The position numbers were made by a program, and so were the translations under genes. The notes beneath the pieces were generated by a model. That model did not search any database and was not told the origin of the DNA. It worked only from the letters and a program-made list of their open reading frames with translations. Shown one piece after another: positions 1-7,974 of a stretch of DNA of 64,000 nt. Source of the stretch: Deltaproteobacteria bacterium (GTDB lineage Bacteria; Myxococcota_A; UBA796; UBA2385); NCBI GenBank assembly GCA_016792625.1, contig JAEUKK010000131.1:35344-99343 (forward strand). The letters run 5' to 3'. Position 1 is the first letter of the stretch; each line of letters opens with the position of its first letter.

Positions 1-1
1 G

Positions 2-97
2 CTCTTCCGCACCCAGCTGCGGCAGCTCGACCTGCGGGAGCACGAGGTGCGGGTCGACTTCAGCGGCGCGCAGGACCTCCTCATCGACCTGACCTGA
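2..97 (+). CDS. C-terminal end of an unidentified protein (partial)
   Basis: The window opens inside a plus-strand reading frame that runs from base 2 to a TGA at 95-97, giving about 31 residues that start LFRTQLRQLDLREHEVRVDF. The fragment is charged and ends in DLLIDLT. It is too short to assign to a family. A GC-rich inverted repeat (GGGCGGG/CCCGCCC, 113-127) follows the stop and could act in termination, although there is no T-run. Confidence 0.45.
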   Translation, partial: LFRTQLRQLDLREHEVRVDFSGAQDLLIDLT

Positions 98-179
98 GCG
101 CGGCCCACCCTCGGGCGGGGCCCGCCCCGACAGGCTACATGAGCGGTCGCAGCGCCCGCTGCGCCTCAATTGTCCCCCT

Positions 180-2165
180 TTGCTCCGCCGCGACGGCCCG
201 GGCCGGCGTGCCCGACGGGCCCCGGAGGCTCCCCTGCCCGCGCCCAGCTCCCACAGCTCCCACAGCTCCACTGGTGCGCCGCGGGCCGGCCAGCGGGTCG
301 GCCCCTTCGAGCTCACTGAGCTGGTCGGCCAGCGCGACGACATCAGCCTCTACCGGGCGGTGCGCCCGGGCGGCAGCCGTCAGCCGGCGGTCGTCGCGGT
401 CCGCATCGCCGACAACCCGCGCGACGACGTGGCCGGGGCCTGGGTGCGGCACGAGTACGACGTGCTGCGGCTGATGGACGACCCGCGCATCCCCAAGGCC
501 TACGGCTACTACGCGAGCCAGATCGCGGTCGCGCTCGGCTGGATCGAGGGCATCCGCCTGGATCGCTTGCTCGAGGCCAGGGCCACCGGCAAGCTCGTGA
601 TCGACGCCCCGACCGCGGTCGACCTGCTCGGCGAGGTCGCCGAGGCGCTGCGGCATGTGCACAGCCGGGTTGACGAGAAGGGCGCGATCTTCCACGGGTG
701 GCTGAGCCCGCGGAACATCTGGCTGCGCCACGACGGCAAGGTGATGATCTCGGGGCTGGGCGCGCTGCCTCGGGCCGTGCCGGCGGGCTACGTCCCGCCC
801 GAAGAGGCCGCCGGCGCCTTTGTCGACGCCCGCAGCGATCAGTGGCGCATCGGCGCGCTGGGGGTCGAGCTGCTGCTCGGCGGGCCGCTGTACCAGGGCG
901 CAGCCGAGCCCCAGGCCGCCGCGGCGGTCGGCGACGTCGAGCCTTGGCTCAGCCGGGTCGAGAAGCGCTGGCCGCCGCTGGCCCGCTGCCTGCGCAAGGC
1001 GCTCTCCTCCGCCGCGGGCACCCGCTACGCCGGGGATGGTGAGCTGATCCACGATCTGCTCGAGGTGGGCCGCAACCTCGGTCGCCCGGATCGGCTCGCG
1101 CTGGTCTCCCGGGCGCGCGCGCTCATGGGCGTGGGTCCGGCGGCCGCCGAGGTCGAAGGCGACCCCTTCTCCTCCTCCGAGGCCGGGGCCGACGAGCTTG
1201 AGCCGCGCAGCACGGCGGGCCTCGAGCGCCCGACGGCCAGCGCGCTCGAGCCCAGCGCCACGGGCGGGCGCGGGCGGCCCCTCCCCGGCGGGCAGCCGGT
1301 GCCTGGGAAGCGCCCCGCCGCCGGCCGCACCGCGGTCACCGCCGCCTTGAGCCGCGCGGCCACCGCCGCCCGAGACGAGCTCGATGATGGTGAGGCAGAC
1401 GCCATTCCCACCGCGCGGCGCGCGGCGAGCGCCAGCCCGCCGCAGGCCTCGCCGGCGCTCGCAGGCCCGCCGCCGCGCCCCATCGCCGCCGACCCTGGGC
1501 CGCTGCCCGCGGCGGTCGCCTTGCCCGCAGCCGTCGCCGCGCGCTCCGCGCCGCGGGCGGTGATCGTCGACGAGAGCCCGTCGGTGGCCTCCGCCCCTGG
1601 GGTCGATGAGCACGCCCGGCCCGAGCCGGCGTTCACCGCCGTGGTGGCGCCGCCCACACCGGCCGGCCCCACCGTGATGGCCGCGCCAGGCCCGCGGGCC
1701 CCGAGCCCCCGCGTCGAAGAGGACGAGCCCAGCCTGGGCCTCACCGGCCGAGAGGCCGCCGCCGAGCCGAGCTTCTCGGGCATCGGCGCCCCGGCCATGC
1801 CCCGCATCCGCATGCCCGAGCCGGGCTTCGGCGACCCCCATAGCCAGAGCTCGGCGCGACCCGCGGTCGTGATCGGCCGACGGGAGCGCCTGAACGACCC
1901 CCGCTCCGCCTCGGCCAGCGCCGGCCCGGGGGCCCCGCTGGGACCGGGCCCCGCCGCCGAGGAGCACCCCGAGGCCGAGATCACGGCGCCGCCAACCGGG
2001 CCCTCGGCCGGGCCGGGCGCACGGCCGGCCGAGGCCGCTCCGCCCGATGCGCCGCCGGCCCGGCCGCCGCTCAAGTTCGCGCCCGCCGAGCTGGTCGCCA
2101 TGGCGATGATCGGCGTGTTCATCGTGGTCGCGATCAGCTTCTTGTCCTGGCGCTTCGGGGGCTGA
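180..2165 (+). CDS. Tail-anchored protein-kinase-like protein (predicted pseudokinase)
   Basis: About 661 residues. Residues 40-300 have the layout of a bacterial Ser/Thr protein kinase, but the catalytic motifs are replaced. The VAIK lysine is Arg75 (VAVRI), the HRDLKPEN loop reads HGWLSPRN (172-179, so the catalytic Asp is Trp174), and the DFG position reads GLG (192-194). The SDxWxxG helix (SDQWRIG) and a PPE-like motif survive, so the fold is probably retained without phosphotransfer. Residues 340-630 are a low-complexity Pro/Ala-rich linker. One transmembrane helix sits at 638-656, next to the C terminus, so the kinase-like domain should face the cytoplasm. The start is uncertain: TTG at 180 is used, but the frame stays open upstream. 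The MBL gene follows 2 bases after the stop and is likely co-transcribed. Confidence 0.8.
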   Translation: MLRRDGPGRRARRAPEAPLPAPSSHSSHSSTGAPRAGQRVGPFELTELVGQRDDISLYRAVRPGGSRQPAVVAVRIADNPRDDVAGAWVRHEYDVLRLMDDPRIPKAYGYYASQIAVALGWIEGIRLDRLLEARATGKLVIDAPTAVDLLGEVAEALRHVHSRVDEKGAIFHGWLSPRNIWLRHDGKVMISGLGALPRAVPAGYVPPEEAAGAFVDARSDQWRIGALGVELLLGGPLYQGAAEPQAAAAVGDVEPWLSRVEKRWPPLARCLRKALSSAAGTRYAGDGELIHDLLEVGRNLGRPDRLALVSRARALMGVGPAAAEVEGDPFSSSEAGADELEPRSTAGLERPTASALEPSATGGRGRPLPGGQPVPGKRPAAGRTAVTAALSRAATAARDELDDGEADAIPTARRAASASPPQASPALAGPPPRPIAADPGPLPAAVALPAAVAARSAPRAVIVDESPSVASAPGVDEHARPEPAFTAVVAPPTPAGPTVMAAPGPRAPSPRVEEDEPSLGLTGREAAAEPSFSGIGAPAMPRIRMPEPGFGDPHSQSSARPAVVIGRRERLNDPRSASASAGPGAPLGPGPAAEEHPEAEITAPPTGPSAGPGARPAEAAPPDAPPARPPLKFAPAELVAMAMIGVFIVVAISFLSWRFGG

Positions 2166-2167
2166 GC

Positions 2168-2986
2168 ATGGCCACGGTCACCATCGAGCGCCCCGCCGCG
2201 CGTGTGCTCCGGGTGGCCCTGCCGAGCCCCACGCTGCCGCCCGCGACCACCACCAACGCCTGGGTGCTCGGCGAAGACGACGTGCTCGTCGTTGATCCAG
2301 GCAGCCCTTGGCCCGAGCCCCAGGCTGCTTTGCTCGAGGCGCTGGCCGGCCGTCGGGTCAAGGGCGTGGTGTTGACCCACCACCACGTCGATCACATGAG
2401 CGGGGCCCGCGCCCTCGCCGAAGCGGCCGGCGCGCCGATCCTCTGCCATCCCCTGACCGCCGCCGCGCTGGGCTGGGCCGACACCCTCCCCGTGGTTGAG
2501 GGCGACCGCCTTGAGATCGGCCCGGACGCCTGGGTCGCGATGCACACGCCGGGGCACGCCCGCGGGCACCTCTGCTTTCACGACGAGGCCCGTGGTGTCG
2601 TCGTCGTGGGCGACATGATCGCCGCCGAGGGCACGATCATCCTCGCGCCCCCCGATGCCGACCTGGCCGCCTTCCTCGCTGGGCTCCGCCGGCTCGAGGG
2701 CTGCGGCGCGACCCTCGCCCTGCCCGCCCACGGCCCGGCCTTGCCTGAGGCCGCGGCGATTTTTCGCCAGAACCGGCTCCACCGTGAGGCGCGGACCGCC
2801 GCCTGCCGCGCCGCGCTGGGCGCCGAACCGCAAAGCGCAGACGAGCTCGTACCCGCGGTCTACGGGCCCATCCCCGCCGAGATCGTCCCGCTGGCCGCGA
2901 TCCAGCTCTGCGCGCACCTCGAGTGGCTGGCGCAGGCCGGCGAAGCGGTGGAGCGCGGCGGGCGCTGGACCCGGGCTCAGGCCTGA
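2168..2986 (+). CDS. Metallo-beta-lactamase-fold hydrolase (LACTB2-like)
   Basis: 272 residues, cytoplasmic, no signal peptide. The zinc-binding motifs of the MBL superfamily are all present: HHHVDH (71-76), HTPGH (126-130), the metal Asp in VGDM (149) and PAHG (His188). The C-terminal part, with a helical segment after the MBL core, resembles the LACTB2/glyoxalase-II-like group that includes endoribonucleases and thioesterases. The substrate cannot be read from the sequence. The gene starts 2 bases after the pseudokinase gene. Family assignment is firm; the specific reaction is open. Confidence 0.88.
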   Translation: MATVTIERPAARVLRVALPSPTLPPATTTNAWVLGEDDVLVVDPGSPWPEPQAALLEALAGRRVKGVVLTHHHVDHMSGARALAEAAGAPILCHPLTAAALGWADTLPVVEGDRLEIGPDAWVAMHTPGHARGHLCFHDEARGVVVVGDMIAAEGTIILAPPDADLAAFLAGLRRLEGCGATLALPAHGPALPEAAAIFRQNRLHREARTAACRAALGAEPQSADELVPAVYGPIPAEIVPLAAIQLCAHLEWLAQAGEAVERGGRWTRAQA

Positions 2987-3024
2987 GCGTCGAGCGCGGA
3001 GCGTAGAGCAGTCAGGCCCGGCCC

Positions 3025-3588
3025 TCAGTGCGTGGGCGGGCGCGCCTCGAGGAAGGGGCGAATGTTGTCCAGCGTGGCCGGCCCAATGCCCTTCACATCG
3101 TCTAGCGCGTCAAGATCGGCGAAGGGGCCGTTCGCGTCGCGGTGCGCGACCACGGCCTCAGCCACCTCGCGCCGCAGGCCGGGCACCGCGGCCAGCGCCT
3201 CGACCGACGCGCTGTTCACGTCGACCGGCAGGCCAAAGACGACGAGCTCGTCCATGCGCCCAAGCTGCAGCGCGCCGTCCGCCCCGCGGGTCAGCCGGGT
3301 GCCCACCTCAAGGGTCGCGTCGGGGACGCCTGTGGGGTCGGCCCCCGCGGCGCGCAGGGCGGCGTGCACGGTGGCCGGCGCCAGCAGCGGGTGGAAGCCC
3401 GGCGTCGGCACCGCGCCTTGGACCTCGACCACCACCTCAGGCACGGGGGCCGCGGGCACCGCACGGCTCAGCCAGAGCAGGCCACCCGCGCTCATCGCAA
3501 GCAAAAAGGCCATCAATCCGAGCGCCCGCGGCGGAGCGCCCGGCCCTGCGCGCCCAAAGCGGGGCCGGTCGACGGCGGGTGGGCTCAC
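3025..3588 (-). CDS. ComEA-like SLBB/helix-hairpin-helix DNA-binding protein
   Basis: 187 residues from a GTG that overlaps the tsaE stop codon. Residues 23-41 form one membrane helix. Residues 50-118 resemble an SLBB domain (EVQGAV...PG). Residues 122-180 are a tandem helix-hairpin-helix unit (VDVNSASVEALAAVPGL, then VKGIGPATL), the ComEA DNA-binding signature. The topology places the DNA-binding part outside the inner membrane, as expected for a ComEA-type receptor in DNA uptake. The frame is open further upstream (to 3753), but that part lies inside tsaE and is non-coding-like, so the overlapping GTG is preferred. Confidence 0.82.
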   Translation of the reverse strand: MSPPAVDRPRFGRAGPGAPPRALGLMAFLLAMSAGGLLWLSRAVPAAPVPEVVVEVQGAVPTPGFHPLLAPATVHAALRAAGADPTGVPDATLEVGTRLTRGADGALQLGRMDELVVFGLPVDVNSASVEALAAVPGLRREVAEAVVAHRDANGPFADLDALDDVKGIGPATLDNIRPFLEARPPTH

Positions 3589-4118
3589 GCGCCCCCCTGC
3601 GCGGCGGTCCAGGCCTGGATCCACCGGTGCAAGCTGCGGTCCGCCCAAGACCCACGGGAGCGGGCCCGCAGCCGACGCCCCCCGTCGGCGCTCAGCTCGA
3701 GCTGCACCTCGAGGTGGTCGAGGGGCAGCGCCTCGGGCGCGCGCTCGGCCCACTCGACGAGGCTGATCCCGCCCCAGGCTTCGAGCTGCTCCTCGAAGCC
3801 GAGGTGGACCAGCTCGCCGGGCTCGAGGCGGTAGAGGTCCGCGTGCAGGATGGGCGGATGGCCGTCCAGCTCATTGATCAGCGCGAAGGTTGGGCTGGTG
3901 AGCGCAAAGGGCAGGCCCGCCGCGGCGCCGACGCCCTGCGCGAGGCTGGTCTTGCCCGCGCCCAGGCCGCCGTTGAGGGCGACGACCAGCGGGGCGACGG
4001 CGCTCTCACCGAGCAGGCGCCCCGCCTGGAAGGTCGCCTCAGGGTCGGGGAGCTGGAGCTCCCAGGTCTCGCCGTCCCAGGTGGCGGCCGGCGGTGGGGT
4101 GGTGGTGGGCGTGGACAT
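3585..4118 (-). CDS. tsaE: tRNA threonylcarbamoyladenosine biosynthesis ATPase TsaE
   Basis: 177 residues. TsaE is the P-loop ATPase that works with TsaB and TsaD to make t6A37 in ANN-decoding tRNAs. Visible motifs are the Walker A GGLGAGKT (50-57), SPTF (75-78), HADLYR (92-97) and the VEW near 121-123, all in family order. The C terminus is slightly longer than usual. It follows truB by 39 bases and overlaps the ComEA-like gene, so rbfA-truB-tsaE-comEA probably form one transcription unit. Confidence 0.93.
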   Translation of the reverse strand: MSTPTTTPPPAATWDGETWELQLPDPEATFQAGRLLGESAVAPLVVALNGGLGAGKTSLAQGVGAAAGLPFALTSPTFALINELDGHPPILHADLYRLEPGELVHLGFEEQLEAWGGISLVEWAERAPEALPLDHLEVQLELSADGGRRLRARSRGSWADRSLHRWIQAWTAAQGGA

Positions 4119-4157
4119 GGGGCCTCCGCCCGGCGGATGTGCACGGCGCGACGCAGG

Positions 4158-5180
4158 TCAAGCCGGCGCGGCCCCGGGCAGCACCCGCAGCGCGCGGCGA
4201 AGACCAGCGCGCTCCTCTCCCAAAGCGACCACCTCATCGCCAACACAGGCCAAAAACCGGCCGTGATCCGGCGGAGCAGCGGGCAAGGGCGCGACCTCAG
4301 GGCCGGGCAGCACCCCGCTGCGCAGCAAGCGCTCGACCTGGGCGGGGAGCAGCTGCAGGGCGGGGAGCCCGTCGAGCACCGCAGTGGGCGACCGGAGCAC
4401 ATCACTGAGCAGCGCGTCAATCTCAGCGCGGGGGAGCCAGGGCAGGCGCGGGACACCCCGAGGGGAGCGCAGCACCGCCCGCCAGTCCACCTCGCCGTCG
4501 GCCCCGGTCGGCGGGGGCTCGGCGGCGACGAGGTGAGCCAAGCGCGGCAGGTCGACCGCGTGGGCCAAGGTCGCGCCGCCAGTCGCCTCGCGACGCAGGG
4601 CCTCGAGGTGGCCGACCGTGCCGAGGCGCTCGGCCAGCTCTTCGCCGAAGGCCCGTGCGTAGGTGCCCTTGCCACAGGTCAGGCGCAGATCGATGAGATC
4701 ACCGCTCAGCGCAATGAGCTCGACCGCGTCGATGCGCACGCTGCGCACGGGCGCCTCGACCTCGACCCCGGCGCGGGCCAGCTCATAGAGCCGCCGGCCG
4801 TTGACCTTGACCGCCGAGTACAGCGGCGTGGTCTGGCTGCGCTGGCCGCACATGCCCTCGAGCGCGGCGCGGACCTTCGCCACGTCCAGCGGCGGCACGG
4901 GCGCCTCGGCCCGCGTCTCGCCCTCGGTGTCGCCGGTGGTGGTCGCCCGACCGAGGCGCAGCCCGCAGCGGTAGACCTTGTGGTCGTCCTCCAAGAACGA
5001 GATCAGGCGCGTCGCCGGGCCCAGACCGAGCAGCAGCACGCCGCTCGCGAAGGGGTCGAGCGTGCCGGTGTGCCCGACGCGGCGGTCGCCGACCACCGCC
5101 CGCACGATGTCGACGCAGTCGTGGCTGGTCGGGCCGGGCGGCTTGTCGAGCACGAGGAAGCGCGGGCCGGCCAGCGGCAC
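4158..5180 (-). CDS. truB: tRNA pseudouridine(55) synthase TruB
   Basis: 340 residues. It isomerises U55 of tRNA. The N-terminal DKPPGPTSHD and the catalytic motif GHTGTLDPFASGVL (Asp42) are intact, followed by the CGKGTYAR motif. The GTG start at 5180 lies directly after the rbfA stop codon, implying translational coupling. The C-terminal region is longer than the catalytic core and probably carries a PUA-like RNA-binding part, though this is weakly conserved here. Confidence 0.95.
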   Translation of the reverse strand: MPLAGPRFLVLDKPPGPTSHDCVDIVRAVVGDRRVGHTGTLDPFASGVLLLGLGPATRLISFLEDDHKVYRCGLRLGRATTTGDTEGETRAEAPVPPLDVAKVRAALEGMCGQRSQTTPLYSAVKVNGRRLYELARAGVEVEAPVRSVRIDAVELIALSGDLIDLRLTCGKGTYARAFGEELAERLGTVGHLEALRREATGGATLAHAVDLPRLAHLVAAEPPPTGADGEVDWRAVLRSPRGVPRLPWLPRAEIDALLSDVLRSPTAVLDGLPALQLLPAQVERLLRSGVLPGPEVAPLPAAPPDHGRFLACVGDEVVALGEERAGLRRALRVLPGAAPA

Positions 5181-5624
5181 TCAGCCCTCCGTCGGCGGGT
5201 CGGAGGGCTCCGCGGCTTCTGTCGGCTCCCCTCCGCCATCCTCGCCCTCGATGGCCCGCGGGTGGGTCTGGGGCAGGGCGTCGAGGAACTGGGTCATCTC
5301 GACCCCGCGGCTGATGCTGTCGTCGAGGTGGAAGCGCAGCTCAGGCACGTGGCGCATCTGCAGGCGCTGGCCCAGCTCGCGGCGGAGGAAGCCGGTGGCC
5401 GAGAAGAGGCCCTTGAGGATGGCCTCAGGGTCACCATTCCCGCCGAGCGGCATGAAGTTGACGTGCGCGATGCGCAGGTCGACGCTCATCCGCACCACGG
5501 TGATGGTGAGGGGGGTGATCCGCGGGTCGCGCAGGCCGTCGCGGATCAAGGTGGAGAGGATGTCGGCGATGTCGCCCGCGACCCGGTCGAGCCGGCGGTT
5601 CGGGCCCTGGTTGTTTTGACGCAT
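5181..5624 (-). CDS. rbfA: Ribosome-binding factor A
   Basis: 147 residues with the single KH-like RbfA domain, from RRLDRVAGDIADIL to LRRELGQRLQMRHVPELRFHLDDS, matching the classical signatures. RbfA acts in maturation of the 30S subunit and 16S rRNA 5' end. The last 25 residues are an acidic, low-complexity tail. The rbfA-truB order is the common bacterial one. The preceding infB is not in this window: the next gene upstream (5722-7035) is unrelated. Confidence 0.95.
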   Translation of the reverse strand: MRQNNQGPNRRLDRVAGDIADILSTLIRDGLRDPRITPLTITVVRMSVDLRIAHVNFMPLGGNGDPEAILKGLFSATGFLRRELGQRLQMRHVPELRFHLDDSISRGVEMTQFLDALPQTHPRAIEGEDGGGEPTEAAEPSDPPTEG

Positions 5625-5721
5625 GGGCTGCGCCTAAGGAGCGCGCCCGGCGCTGTCAACGGGCCGGCGTGCGCCGCGGGCGCTCGCCCCGATGCCCAGC
5701 CTCGGCGGCGGATGATCGGCC

Positions 5722-7035
5722 TCAGTCGCCGATGAGCCGGGCCACCGCCTCGCGGTGCAGCGGCCCGCCCCAGAAGGCCACGCTGTCGAAGACCTGGTCG
5801 AGCGCGCGCCGGTCGAGGGGCACCCCCGGGGTCAGGGGCCCATCCAGGCTCGCCCGGGCCCGCACGATCGCCGCCTGCCGGGTCGGCGCGCCGACCACGA
5901 CCGCGCCCAGCTCGTCGCCGGCAGAGACCAGATCACCGACCACCAGGGCCATGTCACGCCGAAGCTCCATGTCGGGCAGCTCGAGCAGCTCACCCTCCCC
6001 CTCGGCCCGCAGGCGCATCCAGACGTGATGGCCCGCCGGGACGAGGTCGGTCGCCTCGATGCGCAGGCCGTCGCCCGTCGCCAAGCGGAGCTGGGCGTCG
6101 AAGAGGTCGATGGCGAAGAGGGCCTCGGTCACGGCGTGCCAAGGGCTCAGCCCGGGGATGACCTGCAGCAGGTAGGGGCGGCCGTCGGGTGCCACCAAGA
6201 AGCGCACGGCGCACAAGCCCCGCAGCTGGATGGCCTTCACCAGCGCGGCGGCGGCTTGGGCCATCTGCTCCCGGGTCTTGTCGCTGAGGCCCGGCGCGGG
6301 GGCCTCGACCACCACCCTCCCCGCGGTGTCGTGCACAGTGAGGTCACGGTCCCCCAAGGTCAGGGGGGCGGCGACGCCGTCCCACAGCACGGGCACCTCG
6401 ATCTCGCGGGCGCCCAGCACGAGGCGCTCGATGATCACCGGACCATCGGCGAGCGCGGCCTGCAGGGCGGGACCGACCTCGGCAGGCTCACGCACGACGC
6501 GCCGCGCACCGCCCCCGTCCTTGGCGGGCCTCAGGCGCACAGGCAGACCAACCCGCGCCGTCCAGACCTGACCCTGGGCCTCGTCCAGGATGGGCAGCGA
6601 CGCGGGGACGACCTGCAGGCCAATCTCCTCGGCGATTGACCGGGTCACCGACCGGTCGCTGCACACCCCCAGCGCGTGGTGGCCCGCCCCGGCCCAAGCC
6701 AGCGCCGAAGCCGACAGCAGCTCGACCATCGCCGTGGTGCGCCCAAGCGCGGTGAAGCCGGGGTGAATGGCGTCGCAGCCGGCATCATAGGCGGCGGCGA
6801 GCACCCGATCTGGCGCGGGCCAGGGCCCCTCGCCGCGGGGTACGTAGACGGCGAAGTCCACGTCGTCGGGCCAGAGGGCGTCACCGTCCTCATCAGCGAT
6901 GAGCGCGACGATCTCGACCCGCGCGGCCTCGCCCCACCGCCGGGCGCGCAGGGCGGCGGCGCCCCGATCTGCGACCAGCAGGCGGCGCAGCTCGGACCGC
7001 GGCGGGTCACCCAAAGCACGCCCACCCTCAGACAT
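5722..7035 (-). CDS. Biotin-carboxylase-like ATP-grasp protein lacking catalytic residues
   Basis: 437 residues starting at an ATG that overlaps the BKACE stop by 8 bases. The whole chain aligns by eye with acetyl-CoA carboxylase biotin carboxylase: DAIHPGF near 88, the Gly-rich loop KDGGGARRVV (172-181), ERLVLGAREIEV, VVVEAPAPGL and HAVTEALFAIDLF. Against E. coli AccC, the catalytic and metal residues are gone: His209 becomes Glu211, Lys238 Arg240, Glu276 Arg278, Glu288 Gln291, Asn290 Ile293, Arg292 Gly295 and Glu296 Trp299. It is much shorter than carboxylase subunits that carry biotin, and no biotin-carrier MKM motif is present. It is probably a non-catalytic partner or sensor for its operon. 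The fold is fairly sure; the role is unknown. Confidence 0.8.
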   Translation of the reverse strand: MSEGGRALGDPPRSELRRLLVADRGAAALRARRWGEAARVEIVALIADEDGDALWPDDVDFAVYVPRGEGPWPAPDRVLAAAYDAGCDAIHPGFTALGRTTAMVELLSASALAWAGAGHHALGVCSDRSVTRSIAEEIGLQVVPASLPILDEAQGQVWTARVGLPVRLRPAKDGGGARRVVREPAEVGPALQAALADGPVIIERLVLGAREIEVPVLWDGVAAPLTLGDRDLTVHDTAGRVVVEAPAPGLSDKTREQMAQAAAALVKAIQLRGLCAVRFLVAPDGRPYLLQVIPGLSPWHAVTEALFAIDLFDAQLRLATGDGLRIEATDLVPAGHHVWMRLRAEGEGELLELPDMELRRDMALVVGDLVSAGDELGAVVVGAPTRQAAIVRARASLDGPLTPGVPLDRRALDQVFDSVAFWGGPLHREAVARLIGD

Positions 7036-7900
7036 GGTCGAGCCCCAGGCGCTGGCGGGTCTCGGCGAGGGTCGCGGGGCGCCGGCCAACGTCGCCGCAC
7101 ATGCGCACGGCGCGGGCGACGAGCTCTCCGTTGGATTGGACCATCGCGCCGTCGGGGAGGTAGAAGTTGTCCTCCAACCCAACGCGGATGTTGCCGCCCA
7201 ACACGAGGGCCGCGGCGATGAGGCGCCACTGTACGCGGCCGATGCCGATGACCTGCCACTCAGAGCCGGCGGGGACGAGGCTGGCCTGCAGCTGCAGGGC
7301 CTCGACGGTGGTGGGCAGCCCGCCGAGCACGCCCATGATGAAGCTGAACTCCAGCGGCGGCCGCAGCAGGCCCATGTCGAGCAGCGGGGCGATCGAGTTC
7401 GTGTGCCCGCTGTCGAAGCACTCGAGCTCGGGGTGCACGCCGGCCTCGACCATCGCGTCGAGCAGGCGCCGGATCTTCGAGAAGGGGTTGGGGAAGATGA
7501 GGTCAAACACGAAGTCCTTGCGGCGCTCGGAGTACTTCGCGTAGTTCATGGTCCCCATGTTGAGGGCGGCGACGTCGGGGCGCGCCTCGCGGATCATGCG
7601 CTCCTGCAGAGTGGTGTCGTCGTCGAGGCTGCCCGTCGAGAAGTTGATGACGATGGGGCAGCGCGCGCGGACCTCTTCTTTGATTCGCAGGAAGACCTCG
7701 GGCGACCAGGTCGGCGCGCCGTCGTCCTCGCGCGCGTGGATGTGGGCCACCGTGGCGCCGGCCTCCCAAGCACGCAGCGCCTCGTCGGCGATCTCGGCGG
7801 GGGTGTAGGGGATGGCGGGGCACTGCTTGCGGTTGGCCAAGACGCCGGTCAGCGCGCAGGAGACGATGACCGGACGATCACTTTCGGCGGAGAAGCCCAT
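7028..7900 (-). CDS. BKACE family beta-keto acid cleavage enzyme (DUF849)
   Basis: 290 residues. BKACE enzymes are Zn-dependent and condense a beta-keto acid with acetyl-CoA to give acetoacetate and a CoA ester. Visible family features are VSCALTG at the N terminus, the metal-binding HIHARE (His53 and His55), NFSTG, LNMGTMNY, and the C-terminal GLEDN segment. The ATG at 7900 is chosen because it has a GAGG five bases upstream and leads directly into the first beta strand; an earlier ATG at 7990 would add a non-homologous 30 residues overlapping the crotonase gene. The substrate is not predictable from sequence alone. The crotonase upstream and the biotin-carboxylase-like gene downstream suggest acyl-CoA catabolism. 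Confidence 0.9.
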   Translation of the reverse strand: MGFSAESDRPVIVSCALTGVLANRKQCPAIPYTPAEIADEALRAWEAGATVAHIHAREDDGAPTWSPEVFLRIKEEVRARCPIVINFSTGSLDDDTTLQERMIREARPDVAALNMGTMNYAKYSERRKDFVFDLIFPNPFSKIRRLLDAMVEAGVHPELECFDSGHTNSIAPLLDMGLLRPPLEFSFIMGVLGGLPTTVEALQLQASLVPAGSEWQVIGIGRVQWRLIAAALVLGGNIRVGLEDNFYLPDGAMVQSNGELVARAVRMCGDVGRRPATLAETRQRLGLDHV

Positions 7901-7974
7901 GGGTGCCTCGGAGGGGGTGCCTGGATGGGAGCAGAGGTCGGGGATCGAGGGGTAGCCAGTGATGGAGCGGACGT

